This document shows, in pieces, positions 10,183 to 21,499 of a DNA stretch of 64,000 nt (positions are counted from its first letter, which is position 1; each line of letters opens with the position of its first letter). The notes beneath the pieces were generated by a model. That model was not told the origin of the DNA. It did no database searches and saw nothing but the letters and a program-made list of their open reading frames with translations. The position numbers were made by a program, and so were the translations under genes. Source of the DNA: Nematopogon swammerdamellus (Eukaryota; Arthropoda; Insecta; Lepidoptera; Adelidae); the NCBI GenBank assembly GCA_946902875.1, contig OX336351.1:2663761-2727760 (forward strand). Direction: 5' to 3'.

Positions 10183-11302
10183 ACATTTTTTGGAAGTGTT
10201 TGTCTGTCTGTTTTCCCCAATTGCATTGGTGCGACATCAGCAAATTCAAACACGATGAATTCCCAAAAGAATTATTTTATAATAATATATTTTTATTGTT
10301 GCATATTAGATGGCAATTTGAAAAGCTACAATAAATTCAACAAAATACCAGAACCCCTAAACATGATTTTTATTTATAGATTTATTTTTGTGTTTTCTTT
10401 GTTTTTGACGTGAATTTGATGAAACGTCTTTATCCGGCAGCCGGTTTTTTTACAAAAAAGTTGCGTCACGAAAATTATGTACTTTTTGCGACTTATATCT
10501 CGAAACTATAAGAGTTACAGGAAGGTGAGGCATATCCGACTTGCTAAGTTGACATACCCGAGAGTCTTACATCAAGCCCTTCTATAAATATGGCCCTTAG
10601 AAAAAAGGCTTAGAAAATCAATAAATGCTTATAACTCCTGAACTACTGGTCAGATCGACTTGCAAATTGTTTCTTTACATAGAAAAAAATTGCTCTTTTT
10701 GAAATAGTTGTATTTTTTCAAAATTGGTTCAGCCGTTTCAGAATAAAAAAGGAGAAGTGTTTGAGAGGGCATATTTCGGAAACTACTGATCCACGACTTC
10801 CACGACTACTCATCCGCTGGAGAAAATGATAGGCCTTGACGAGATTAAAATTTTTTTTTTTATATTTTTTTGCTCCTATTTTTTACATAACATTGCCTTG
10901 TTTTAAATTTTAACTTCGTAGGATAAGAGGAAGTGGTTCTAATTTGGCTTCCAAGAATTGACCCACAAATACTAACAAACCAACATACAGGGAAAGTTAA
11001 ATAAAAGCTTGTAAAATAATTTTAACCTACATTTAATTGCTCTAATAAAATTATACTACTGATCCACGACTACTCATCCGCTGAAGGAAATGATAGGCCT
11101 CGATAGGATTTTTTTTTTTCGAAAACTACTGCTCCCAAACTAATCGTGTGGTGGGACAAGCAAGGATAGGTATCGATGAGATCTTCATAAAATTAAAGAA
11201 TCTGCGGCCGTGTCTCCTACACAGCCCACTCGCTTTTTTTTATTGAAAGCGCGACGCAATCCTTTTTAACAAATTCCTGTTTTCAAACAATTTCCCTTTT
11301 AA
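10183..11302. other. AT-rich repeat remnants
   Basis: A phrase beginning CTGATCCACGACT and continuing into CTCATCCGCTG occurs at about 10786 and again at 11058, each followed by AAATGATAGGCCT and a T run. A looser third version is at 11128-11193. These look like decayed copies of one dispersed repeat. No gene is supported. Confidence 0.45.
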
Positions 11303-11405
11303 AAGCTGATATTTGGCAGAGCCATCCCACAGGTGCAAGCCGTACTCCAAGGATGACCTGATCTGCGATTTGTGCAAAAGGACTTTACGTGCACAAGAAA
11401 TTTAT
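11303..11405 (-). mobile_element. Fragment of Jockey/CR1-type LINE RT C-terminus
   Basis: The minus strand reads LEYGLHLWDGSAKYQL, the conserved tract just downstream of the RT core in insect Jockey/CR1-type LINEs. The same tract is found at about 21940-22000 and 34290-34350. Only about 35 codons are recognisable. Confidence 0.6.
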
Positions 11406-13550
11406 GTGATTCTTTCTTGGTTGGTTCTTGTTTGCTTCTTACAGATTTTGAATGTAATATTTACTTGCTTTTATGACAAAGTGGTTCAAAAACTTTAAAG
11501 GGAGGAATACGAAATTATGAAAAACTGGTCTCGTTTAAATAGTTAGTGAGAAATTATTATTTAGGTTGACCGCAAAATTAAGTTTGTTTGTAATATATTT
11601 ATGTATCATAAAATTAATCTTGAGATGAACTTAATTTACATTGTGTGTGTGGCTTTGAAGTGGGAGGTGATGGCCGGGGGTGAGGAATGTTAATTATTTT
11701 TATAACCAGTTTGGTGGTTTAAAAAAATTATAAGGGTTAATTTATAAAAGATTCGTCACTACGCTCCGCACCTTCTATAAATTAACCGTAACTTAATAGG
11801 GACCATGTCGAGGCAGCCCGTGTCGTTTTTGCATACATGTATAATCAAAATCAATGTTTTGGTTAAAAAAAAGTTTCCATTTTGCATGAAAATTTAAAAA
11901 TTAAATGTTGTATGGAAAATCTGTTCCTTTATTTTTTTAAAGTAAACTAAATAAACTACGCGTACAGCAAAACACTAAAATTCCTATTTTAACTTGGTCT
12001 AGGCAATAAGCTTACTAGCAATTTGCTAGCAAACCTCCCCACTGCAAAGCCACGCCCCCCGTCGTATTTGTGCGGAACCCTCGGTTGGCGGGTTCGACTG
12101 TACTTGGTCTGTGTTTTTTTTTTAATCTTAGTAACCTATTGACTTTATTTCTAGTAGACACTACTAAAGCTAAAATTTTGTTATTCCTGTCATTGTTGTC
12201 ATTTTGAGAAAGAAAGACAGAGTGAACGAATTATTTAAACATCTTAATTTTAAGCACACAAATTTTAGGTGATGTTAGTTGCAAGTGATATGACACGTCT
12301 GAACTCGACAAAAATTGACAAATGCGCTTTAAATTTTTATAAAATAATTCACTCATCGTCCATAGGTTTTATTTCACAAATAAACGAAAAAAATTGCAAT
12401 AAAGGTTTTTAATAAAGAAATTAATAAAAACATTAAGAAATTAATTTCCGGTGGTGGAAACTCCGTTTATTTTTATATTAATTTTAGGTTTTAATGTTTT
12501 AAATGTAAAATTTATATAAAACGAAACGTGTGAATAAATGGATAATAAAAATTTATAATAACAAGTAAAAAGCCACCTCCATAGTTTTGAGCCGTTGCGG
12601 CAATTTATCGATCGACTCGCGACATTCGCTTGTTTTGGAAAAACAAATGTTGGTAATAGTTGAAGTATCACCTGCTGCGCTACTAGCAGCGGCGCCACGT
12701 GGCCGCGCGCGCGAAGCGCCCCACTGTGGGCGGAGTCTCTTCCCTTCCCCTCGCATTCTCTACCCCTGCTTCACCCCCTCGAATACCTACTGCGGCCGAT
12801 ATGACAAAGCCTTAAGAGGGAACACACAAGAGTTTGTATTACGGCGTCGCTGCGCTCCTTTACAGAGCGACCCTATGGCCACACGGCTACGCGGACGAAT
12901 GAAGCCCGCTGCGCGGTGTAGTGCGGGCAGGGGAGCGCACGCTCGGCGTAGTTCGAAAGCGTGCAAGCGTAGAAAGAGGATATCTCTTATTTTGCAAAAT
13001 CAAGTTGTAATGAATTTTATAGCTGACCAAAATATATTCTGCCCTGTTAATAATTTTTAAATTATTTAATAAAACACAAAATTTAACCACGAAAAAAAGT
13101 TGTAATCGAGGTTGTACCTCGTATATTGATTGAAGTATAGTATTGAAGTATATTGATTTCTTACGGGGTGCGGTGCACTAGACGCCGAGCGAAGCTCGAT
13201 CACCCAGGTACTTGCCATTATGAGAGATTCGTATTGCCATTATATAGGATCCTGACTCGGTTGGCTACATCACCTACAATATCCATGATGCAGAGCAGTC
13301 GCGCGGACCGCGGGCTTGGTCCGCACCGGTCACGCGGACATACGTACCCGGCAAAATTTAGCGGTCCCACGTGTCCGGCGCGTGTAGAACCGCACCGTGC
13401 GGTCCGGCGGACCTAGGCGGCAGGGTCCGCATTGGGACCGCAGAGCTGTGGTCGACACAATACAAAAGTTCGTTATATGGTTCTGTATTTTATAGAGTAG
13501 ATTAATTAAAGCGATTAATAAAACCGAATTAATTACTTACTTATTACAAT
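11406..13550. other. No convincing gene; CpG-rich patch at 12.68-12.98 kb
   Basis: A long AT-rich stretch with a partial dispersed-repeat end at 12072-12112 (GCGGAACCCTCGG...TACTTGG). Bases 12680-12980 are GC-rich and carry a 157-codon open frame (12587-13060) with no motif and arginine-rich low-complexity sequence, which I read as a composition artefact. Bases 13290-13440 are again GC-rich with repeated GGTCCGC words and resemble a decayed MITE. Confidence 0.4.
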
Positions 13551-13634
13551 TGTGTTACCTACTTAAAAAAAAGTTTTGTCTTGAAGTTGAAATTTTGTTT
13601 TTATATCATGGGCAAATATGTATATATCATGGGA

Positions 13635-14612
13635 AAGTGGTCAAGTTCGAGTCGAGCTCGCGTAAAGAGGGTTCCGTGCCATCCCGTTTTCTGTGTGAAC
13701 TAGAAGGCTTAGGATTTTTTGACAAAACTTCGTCATGAACTTTTGTTTTGGTCATAACTCGAGAACCACTGGCGCTAGACCCATCGTGTTGGTACTCAAA
13801 CTTTAGGTCTCGGTGAGGTCTATCCATACGTCAAATGAACTTTTGTTTTGGTCATAACTCGAGACCTGAAGTTTGAGTACCAACACGATGGTTCTAGCAC
13901 CAGTGGTTCTCGAGTTATGACCAAAACAAAAGTTCATGTGACGGGTCGATAGTTCTCACCGAGACCTAAAGTTTGAGTACCAAAACGATGGGTCTAGCAC
14001 GAGTGGTTCTCGAGTTATGACCAAAACAAAAGTTCACGTGACAGATGGATAGATCTCACCGAGACCTAAAGTTTGAGTACCAACACGATGGGTCTAGCAC
14101 GAGTGGTTCTCGAGTTATGACCAAAACAAAAGTTCACGTGACAGATGGATAGATCTCACCGAGACCTGAAGTTTGAGTACCAACACGATGGGTCTAGCAC
14201 CAGTGGTTCTCGAGTTATGACTAAAACAAAAGTTCATAACGAAGTTTCGTCAAAAAACCTAAGCCTTCTAGGTCTCACAGAAAACGGGATGGTACAGAAC
14301 CCTCTTTACACAAGTTCGACTCGAACTTAACCACTTAAAAAAAAAATCTCCGGGATATACGCTACCACCTACCAATATACAAAGTTCGTAAAAAAAATCC
14401 TAAGCCTTCTAGTTCTCACAGAAAACGGGATGGTACGGGACCCTCTACGCGAGCTCGACTCGAACTTGACCACTGTTCAGGCGTGAAAGAGGAACAAACA
14501 AACAAACAAACAAATATACTTTCGTATTTATGATATTAGTGAGTAACGTAATTTTCTTATGAGTGTTGCATGCATGCATTGCATAGTGTCGTTCAGTTTT
14601 TGTTGCGAGCTA
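13635..14612. repeat. Second foldback element of the 100-bp minisatellite family
   Basis: Terminal block GTGGTCAAGTTCGAGTCGAG at 13637 is inverted at 14440-14474. Inside, CTAGAAGGCTTAGG at 13700 faces CCTAAGCCTTCTAG at 14256. A single forward 100-bp unit (13739-13852) meets about four inverted units (13860-14240) at a junction near 13860. The right border at 14495-14600 (TTTG repeats in reverse, GTTGCATGCATGCATTGCAT) matches the left border of the 4.9-6.7 kb element in reverse orientation. Confidence 0.8.
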
Positions 14613-14679
14613 GTGCGGACACTGCGGTCCCGTACCCGCGGTGCCCGCGGCGTACCCAGCATGCCGGATACGCCGGGTA

Positions 14680-14820
14680 ACGCCCTTTTCACACGAGCCG
14701 GCCACCGGCTAGCCGGCGCCGGGTAACCGGCGGTGAAGTGCACCGGCGTAATTTATCAATCATTTGACACCGGGTACCCGGCGCCGACTATCCGGCAACC
14801 GGGACGTGTAAAAAGGCACT
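14680..14820. mobile_element. GC-rich MITE with ~50-bp inverted repeats
   Basis: CGCCCTTTTCACACG...CGGCGCCGGGTAACCGG at the left pairs with CCGGGTACCCGGCGCCG...CGTGTAAAAAGGCACT at the right with several mismatches, around a short AT-rich centre (AATTTATCAATCATTTGAC). The element is about 140 bp and non-coding. Confidence 0.65.
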
Positions 14821-14919
14821 AAGGGACCGGCCGTGCGGTCACAGTGCGCGCGGTCTTATTAGGACCGCACTTTTAAATGTCGGGTATGGAATTTTGCGGG
14901 GTCCACTCGACACCTCTGC

Positions 14920-15248
14920 CGTGATGTCAGCCCATAACACCGGGTGAGCTAGGTGCCATGTCAGTGCTTCCCTTAATTTCATATCGGCTAATCTGAACTG
15001 GTCGGAAAACACGAACTATTTACATAGTCGTTTCAACCGACGTTTCGTTCAGAGCGGTGGTACCAACCCGGCCGAGATAAACCCTACCACCTAGTAAGGT
15101 ATGAATAGAAGGGACCTACAGTTTAACGTGGAATCCGAACCACGGTCAGCCTCCAACGGTCAAGCGGTCACCCATCCAAGTACTGACCGCGGCCAGGGTT
15201 GCTTAACAACAGTCGACCAAACATACCACTGAGCTACCGAGGCTGACA
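14920..15248 (-). mobile_element. tRNA/5S-headed SINE, inverted copy
   Basis: Read on the minus strand, GTCAGCCTCGGTAGCTCAGT is followed by the 5S-like GGTTGCTTAACAACAGTCG region in complement, GTGACCGCTTGACCG, a B-box-like GGTTCGGATTCC and the shared body ending GCTGACATCACGG. The 3' A-rich tail is missing, so the copy is 3'-truncated. Confidence 0.8.
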
Positions 15249-15261
15249 ATAAGGCTATTTG

Positions 15262-15365
15262 TATGCGTACACTGATGGACATAAGCCTCTCCAATTTTTC
15301 TCCAATCCTCCCGGCCATCAGTGGTACGGAATCACCGCTTTCCCGGTTTTTATAAGGTAGGTTTA
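15262..15365 (-). mobile_element. RTE-type LINE 3' UTR fragment
   Basis: TGGACATAAGCCTCTCC at 15276 is the complement of the conserved RTE 3' end seen at 4458 and 22550. The remainder is degenerate and no GAT tail is left. Confidence 0.45.
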
Positions 15366-15502
15366 TGCTTGATTTACGTTAAGCTCGTCCCATTCGTTTC
15401 AAAATGGCGCCCGTTTAAATTAGAAAAAAAAATATTCATAAGATATATAGAAGAATAAATAAGATAGATATAAGAGAAATATTCCTATAAGAACATTTGT
15501 CA

Positions 15503-15848
15503 GCCTCCCTCGATAGCTGGATAGTGGTGCAGACAGTCGACTGTCGCTATTGATGGTTAAGCAACGCTGGGCCGGTACCCAAAACGGTACGGTACAAAAT
15601 TGTAGGTCCCTTCCCTTCTTACCTTACTAGGTGGTAGGGTTCAACCCGCCCGGGTTGATACCACCGCACTGAATGAAGTGTTCGTCGAAACGGCTATGTA
15701 AATAGTTTGTGTTTTCCGTCCAGTTCAGTTTAGCCAGCACAACACCGAAGGGAAGCATTGACATGGCACCTAGTTTACCCGGTGTTCTGGACTGACATCA
15801 CGCATGTTGTAGGCATCACACGGTTGGTCAGTTTCCATAAAAAAATTA
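15503..15848 (+). mobile_element. tRNA/5S-headed SINE with deleted 5S segment
   Basis: The head begins CAGCCTCCCTCGATAGC and keeps GGTTAAGCAACGCTGGGC, but then jumps to an altered GGTACCCAAAACGGTACGG. The TGGATGGGTGACCGC part is lost. The body (ACTAGGTGGTAGGGTTCAA...GGTTGATACCACCGCACTGA) and the terminal TTTCCATAAAAA are present. Confidence 0.75.
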
Positions 15849-16224
15849 AATTTACATGCGTCGTTGAATAAAGTAACCGAGCTCTACAGTCCTTCCATAG
15901 ATTATTGAATTTTACTTGGCTTTAAGAAAAAAAAAAACACACACAAAAGAACATATTTGTCTCCTATTTTGGAACTTTATACTACTTAAATCAAATACGA
16001 AATCACATGGATTATTTATTATGTAAATATTCGAGAAAAAATATGATTTAGACTTAGCACGTTCTATAGGAAATCCGCCACAGTTGGCGCTCCCGGTTAA
16101 AATATCGCAAAAATGCCAATTACCTGTGGAATCCTAGACCATTCACGATTCTAGTCTCCTTCTTTGAGTCAGATTTGCAAATTAAAACGAAAAAGTTCAC
16201 AATTTTGGCTGAATTTTAGCAATA

Positions 16225-16525
16225 AAACTTAGAAATTGCTCCCTCTGCATCGCGCGACGAAGCACGGCCGATCACTGCCGATCGAAGCCGAACGCGGTTC
16301 GTGGCGCTCACCAACGAAGCTCCAGCTCACCAACGCGCACCTTCTCTCTATAAAGGAGGGCAGCGACGTAATATAAACTCTTTGGGAACACACAATAGGA
16401 CGATGAGATACATGAAGCGACGTCGCGCGACACCGCGCGGCCTCTCGAGCTTCTTCTTGCATCTTCATGTCGCGTCGTGTCGCTTCGCGTCTCGGTCTGG
16501 ATTGACCCTTAAATTGCATGGTAGA
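16225..16525. repeat. GC-rich dispersed repeat with GACGCGAAGCGAC motifs
   Basis: Bases 16440-16515 (CTTCTTCTTGCATCTTCATG, then GCTTCGCGTCTCGGTCTGG) match 53700-53750, and more loosely 50218-50262. The shared end is a GGGTC(A/C)(G/A)TTCACACCGAG-type terminus. This is probably a short DNA transposon family. The overlapping ORFs on both strands are composition-driven. Confidence 0.5.
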
Positions 16526-17039
16526 CCTCCAGATTAGCTGTCACTAATTTACACAGACACGTGATAAATACCTATCTATAAATGTTTTTGGTGGGATAAT
16601 TCTTGTTGCAACACTATCATTTTATAAAAAGAAACAAAAACTAATAGTGTTTCCGATATGTAAAGGCAGGCTTATCCCTTACAGTGATTTCTTCTTTAGG
16701 GTGTAAAAAATATAAAATGTATATAAGAAATATACCTACACGTAAGTAGTTCACAATAATTGCCTTGAATGTAAAAAGAAGAAACAAAATATTTAAATTT
16801 TTATAAACATCTAGGTATTTACTTATTTACGTAAATAAAATCAAACAGAATGAAAAAATATTTTAATTTTTATAAACATCTAGGTATTTACTTCACATCA
16901 CAAATGACATAGGAATGTCTTTATCCATTCCGATTAGGGTTTGTAGTAAAGATCTTTGGTTTGTAGTAAAATTTGGTTTACAAGTTCATAGTTTTAATTG
17001 TGTATGTACTTTGTGTTTTGCATACTTACATACATACCA

Positions 17040-17315
17040 CACACTGTATCCCCACAATCGGGATAAGATGAGTAGTCGGTATTGTGCTGAAAGTACTCTT
17101 GTACATTAAAGTACAAACATACTACCAAATTTCGCAAAGTATTAGGACTAGATCAAGAAGCAAGAGAGGCACGAAGACCCACCTGCTACATGACTCGGTG
17201 GAAGGACCGCGCCAAGGTGAGAGGTGGCTACCTTGTCGCCTTTATGCACGGCATCTTGTCCATATCTCATAGTCGCCTTTTACGACATGCACGGGGAGAG
17301 ATGCACTTTGTTTTT
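17040..17315 (+). repeat. Dispersed repeat next to gene A 3' end
   Basis: The block begins near CACACTGTATCCCCACAATC, passes CACGAAGACCCACCTGC and ACTCGGTGGAAGGACCG, and ends GTCGCCTTTTACGACATGCA. The same order is seen at 19320-19545, 47125-47300 and 48290-48600. Its terminal part recurs at 54146-54240 and 57985-58075. It is non-coding here; its class is not identified. Confidence 0.6.
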
Positions 17316-17547
17316 TAATTAGGTATATTTGTTGTTTATTCTTATTTAATTAGTTTTATTTATGTGTCCACATAAGAAACTACGTGCCAACAAATATTTA
17401 CTTGATAATATGCACATACCATATTTCATCAATTATATAATACTAGAAATAAAAATAAGTAACACAGGTATATAATATATTGTTTTATTTTATTATCTGG
17501 CAAAAATTTTGGTTAAAGAATAAATAATAAAGTATTATTTTCAATTA

Positions 17548-18881
17548 TTACAGCAAAACCATTTTATTTACATTGGAAATTACAAATAAATTTTTAATAC
17601 CTTTAAAAGCATTTCCGTGATCCACATCCGTCTCCTCATCAGAGTCAGTTCCACCTTCTGGATCAACCGGTTGCAAATCGGTATCTTCTTCGGAAATTTC
17701 TGGTTCCTCTACAGTTGAACTTTCCTCGGAGCTAACCTGTTGCGCTGTCGAGATACTTTCCTGGGAGCTAACCGGTTGCTCTGTGGTGGTGCTTTCCTGG
17801 GAGCTGTCTGGTTTCTCTTTCGTGGTACCTTCTGTGGAGTTGTCAGGTTTCTGTGTCACGGTTACTTCCTCAGAATTGTCAGGCTGAATAGTTGTGATTA
17901 TCTCCGTGTCGACTACATCGGGATATATTTTGCAGTTTTCCAGTTGGGTACGATTACTCACATAACGGTAGGAGTCAATTAGAAGACTTGAACCTCCAGG
18001 CGGGCTGTTGCGGAAAGACACCTGTAATTCTATCTGTAACAAAAGTTGATGCATTTAATTTACGTATTAACCTCTCTTCTGTGTTTTATGTTTGCACGAA
18101 CAACTTGTAGACTAACTAATGCGATTCGGAAACGGTTCCTGGTCGGACATTGTATGGATGATAGTTCGACGGCAGTGGTACGGATTCAACTTAAAAATTA
18201 TCGAGCCCTTCCCGTGCCTCACTAGGTGCAAGGGGTTCCACCCAGTTCAGCGTAACCGGCACGTCCAGAAGGGAAGTACAAAGATGGCGTGGTGTGATGG
18301 GCTGACATCACGGATGCCTTAGTTGATTAAGGCAAATATTTTTTAACAATAAATTTAATTATTTTTGTCTTATTTCAGGTTCCTTAAGAAACACAACACA
18401 AAATTTAAATACTCACGTGGACGACTGCACTAGGTTGTGTGCTGGCGTACGTTGCTTGCATTACGTTCCACCCGTTTGGGTGTGTCGATGTATGAACCCC
18501 CCAAGTGCGCATGCTTTCGCCAGTCACGTGGTTAACTATGATCATATATAGCGAATAGTCCGGTGAATTTGCGTAAAAATTTACTTGGAACATAGAGCCG
18601 GGGGTCACCACAAACTGTTGGCTGTTTTTCACGCAACTCCTACTGATTACCGCACTGAATGAGTTAGCAAATATGAACGAGGTGCTGTTCGGGTGAGGTG
18701 GATCCAGAGCGGAACTCCTGTACGTTCCTGGGTACCAAGGATGGGAGCTGGATGTGCAGTGTGAGAACTGACCCTCGAAGCTCCCCTCCATTTCGTTGGT
18801 CATACAGATATTTTGACTGTGCGCGGTTAAATAAGTCAAGAGCAAAGTGTAAATCAGCAGAGCACACTTCGTGTCGGCCAT
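17548..18881 (-). CDS. Gene A: secreted MAM-like protein with 12-residue Ser/Thr/Glu repeats
   Basis: Exon 1 is 18881-18417 and exon 2 is 18033-17548, joined in phase 0 through GT(GAGT) and TTTTGTTACAG, giving 316 residues. Residues 1-22 are a signal peptide (MADTKCALLIYTLLLTYLTA). Residues 26-189 form a MAM-like domain with Cys 26, 42, 83 and 189, a PGSMFQVNFYAN strand, a GWNVM segment and a C-terminal LLIDSYRYVSN comparable to MAM IDDI. Residues 205-276 are six 12-residue repeats of the type KPDSSQESTTTE, followed by an acidic stretch and a hydrophobic C-terminus. NST at 65 and NRT at 182 are N-glycosylation sequons. The ATG sits in CAAGATGG. AATAAA on the coding strand lies at 17489-17484. 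The MAM assignment is by pattern; function is unknown. Confidence 0.75.
18115..18325 (+). repeat. Old SINE remnant inside intron of gene A
   Basis: The intron contains GGTACGGATTCAACTTAAAA, CTCACTAGGTGCAAGGGG, CAGCGTAACCGGCACG and GATGGGCTGACATCACGGAT, matching in order the body of the composite-head SINE. Parallel remnants occupy the introns of B (20295-20580) and C (32280-32575), so the insertion predates those duplications. Confidence 0.65.
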
Positions 18882-18980
18882 CTTGCGAGGCGTCTGGATG
18901 CGGAGTGCCGAAATTATTGCACATAAGAGTATGATTAAGAAACGTAGGGTTTTGTAAACTTGTATGTGTTGGCCTTGAAT
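18882..18980 (-). promoter_or_regulatory. Conserved 5' flank of the gene family
   Basis: Immediately upstream of the ATG lie CCAGACGCCTCGCAAG and, further up, AAACCCTACGTTT. The same block precedes every paralogue: 21106-21195 (B), 33317-33405 (C), 43210-43290 (D), 48160-48235 (E) and 58679-58760 (F). D, E and F share a variant reading GCACAACTTATTGTAGACAC or close to it. No clear TATA box is visible. It probably holds the 5' UTR and core promoter; that is inference from conservation only. Confidence 0.45.
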
Positions 18981-19315
18981 TTTTGTAAGTTCGTGTTTGT
19001 GTGTACATATTTTCTGTTTTAGGATTTTGACAGAAAATATCTATATTTGTACTGAATATTTTATCATGGTACGTGGATATCCGTTGCCTCTGCCTAACCC
19101 ACTGGGAAACAGTCTTAACTTTTTAGGAAATAGATATATATATTTTCATACAAAATCGCTCCGCCCTAATATTTAGTCAATATATCTGGTAAAATATTTA
19201 CATCATATGTAACTATTCATATTTATATTTGTTTTATAGAAATCGAGACATGGTGCATCGAGCCACCCATAAAGTGTCTAACGACACCCATGGACATTCA
19301 ATCGTACGCGTACTG
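18981..19315. repeat. Paralogous upstream segment of gene A
   Basis: This segment (GGATTTTGACAGAAAATATC, CCCACTGGGAAACAGTC, ATAGAAATCGAGACATGG) is repeated upstream of B (21240-21545) and C (33420-33700). It shows that the duplicated unit extends at least 400 bp beyond the coding start. It ends in CACCCATGGACATTCAATCG, a piece of a LINE 3' end. Confidence 0.6.
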
Positions 19316-19731
19316 CAAGTACTCTTGTTCATTACAGCACAACACCGACTACCAAGTTTAGCAAAGTATTATGACAAGATATATCAAGAAGCAAGAGAGG
19401 CACGAAGACCCACCTGGTACATTATTCGGTGGAAGGACCGTGCCAATGTGAGAGGTGGCTACCTTATCACCCTTATTCGCGGCATCTTCTCCATATCCCT
19501 TAGTCAACTTTTACGACATGCACGGGGAGAGATGCACTTTGATTTTTAATTAGCTATATTTGTAGTTTATTCTTATTTAATTAGTGTTATTTATGTGTCC
19601 ACATAAGTAACTACGTGCCAACAAATATTTACTTGACAATATGTAGGTACATACTATATTAATACATCAATTATATAATACTAGAAATAAAAATAAGTAC
19701 CACAGTTTTATAATAATTTTATTTTAAATCG
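19316..19731. repeat. Dispersed repeat and 3' flank of pseudogene B
   Basis: Bases 19320-19545 are a second copy of the 17040-17315 repeat. Bases 19550-19731 align with the 3' flank of gene A (GTGTCCACATAAG, CAACAAATATTTACTTGA), so the tandem duplication carried the downstream flank as well. Confidence 0.6.
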
Positions 19732-21105
19732 TTAAAGCAAAACAATTTTATTTACATTAGAAATTACAAATACATTTTTAATACCTTTAAAAGCGTTTCC
19801 ATGATCCACATCTGTCTCCTCATCAGAGTCAGTTTCACCTTCTGGATCAACCGGTTGCAAATCGGTATCTTCTTCGGAAATTTCTGGTTCCTCTACAGTT
19901 GTACTCTCCTCGCAGCTAACCTGTTGCTCTGTCGAGGTACTTTCCTGGGAGCTAACCGGTTGCTCTGTTGTGGTGCTTTCCTGGGAGCTATCTGGTTTCT
20001 CTGTCGTGGTACTTTCTGTGGAGTTGTCAGGTTTCTGTGTCACGGTTACTTCTTTAGAATTGTCAGGCTGAATAGTTGTGATTATCTCCGTGTCGACTAC
20101 ATCGGGATATATTTTGCAGTTTTCCAGTTGGTTAGGATTACTCACATAACGGTAAGAGTCAATTAGAAGACTTGAACCTGCAGGCGGGCTGTTGCGGAAA
20201 TAAACCCGGAATTCTATCTGTAACAAAAGTTGATGCATTTAATTTAGTTAATGACCTCTTTTCTATGTTTTATGTTTGCACGAACAATTTGTAGAGTAAT
20301 TAATGCGATTCGGAAACGGTACCTGGTCGGATATTGCATGGTTGACAGCTTGACGACAGTAGTTCGGATTCAACTTAAAAAATTTCGAGCCCTTCTCGTG
20401 CCTCACTAGGTGCTAGGGGTTTCACCCGTTCAGATCGGTACCACTTCACTGAATGAAGGTCGGTCGAAAAGGCTGTGAAAGTTGTTTGTGTTCCAACCAT
20501 TTCAGCGTAGCCGGCATGTCCAGAAGGGAAGTACCAACATGGCGGGATGTGATGGGCTGACATCATGGATGTAATTTTTTTACCAATAAAATTTAATAAT
20601 TTTTTTCCTAAGAAACACACAACAAAATTTAAATACTCACGTGGACGACTGCACTAGGTCGTGTGCTGGCGTACGTTACTTGCATTACGTTCCACCCGTT
20701 TGGGTGTGTCGATGTACGAGCCCCCCAGGTGCGCATGCTTTCGCCAGTCACGTGGTTGACTATGATCATATATAGCGAATAGTCCGGTGAATTTGCGTAA
20801 AAGTTTACTTGGAACATAGAGCCGGGGGTCACCAAAAACTGTTGGCTGTTTTTCACTCAACTACTACTGATTACCGCACTGACAGAGTTAGCAAATATGA
20901 AGGAGGTGCTGTTCGGGTGAGGTGGATCCAGAGCGGAACTCCTGTACGTTCCTGGGTACCAAGGATGGGAGCTGGATGTGCAGTCTGAGAACTGCCCCTC
21001 GAAGCTCCCCTCCAATTCGTTGGTCATGCAGACATTTTGACAGTGCGCGGTAAAATAAGTCAAGAGCAAAGTATAAATCAGCAGAGCGCACATCGTGCCG
21101 GCCAT
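19732..21105 (-). pseudogene. Gene B: MAM-like/mucin-tail paralogue with a nonsense codon at Cys 83
   Basis: Exon 1 is 21105-20641 and exon 2 is 20217-19732, with the same splice sites as gene A. Codon 83, a conserved MAM-like cysteine (TGC) in A, is TGA at 20859-20857. All other codons on both sides remain open and in frame (exon 2 has 161 codons plus a stop), so this is one recent substitution, not general decay. Translation would end after 82 residues. The tail shares the unusual QQVSCEE cysteine with gene C, making C its nearest relative. It could be a segregating null, a sequencing error, or read through; I call it a pseudogene from the stop alone. Confidence 0.75.
20295..20585 (+). repeat. 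Old SINE remnant inside intron of pseudogene B
   Basis: More complete than the intron A remnant: it keeps GATCGGTACCACTTCACTGA and GGTCGGTCGAAAAGGC in addition to TGATGGGCTGACATCA. Its order matches the composite-head SINE body. It lies antisense to the gene. Confidence 0.65.
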
Positions 21106-21499
21106 CTTGCAAGGCGTCCGGACGCGGAGTGCCGAAATTAGAGCACATAGGAGTATGATTAACAAACGTAGGGTTTTGTAAACTTGTAAGTGTTGGCCTT
21201 AAATTTTTTTTAATATTCATGGTTGTGTGCACATATTTTTTGTTTCAGGATTTTGACTGAAAATATCTATATTTTACGGAATATTTTATCATTGGTACGT
21301 GAATATCGGTTATCTCTGCCTACCCCACCGGGAAACAGTCATGAAGTTATAGGAGATACATATATATTTTCATACACTACATTGCTCCACCCTAATATTT
21401 ACTTTTGTTTATATCTGATATATATGTAACATAATTAAATGACATACTATATTTATTTTTGTTTTTATAGAAATTTTATAGAAATGGCGCGTCGAGCCA

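Noticed and set aside
12587..13060. 157-codon ORF as a host gene
   Set aside because: Arginine- and alanine-rich sequence in a CpG-rich patch with overlapping ORFs on the other strand; no motif or splice context.
17740..17982. Plus-strand ORFs opposite exon 2 of the gene family (also 19801-20166, 31780-32145, 40943-41257, 46495-46922)
   Set aside because: They are antisense shadows of the repetitive Ser/Thr/Glu-coding exon; the minus strand has the signal peptide, splice sites and paralogue conservation.
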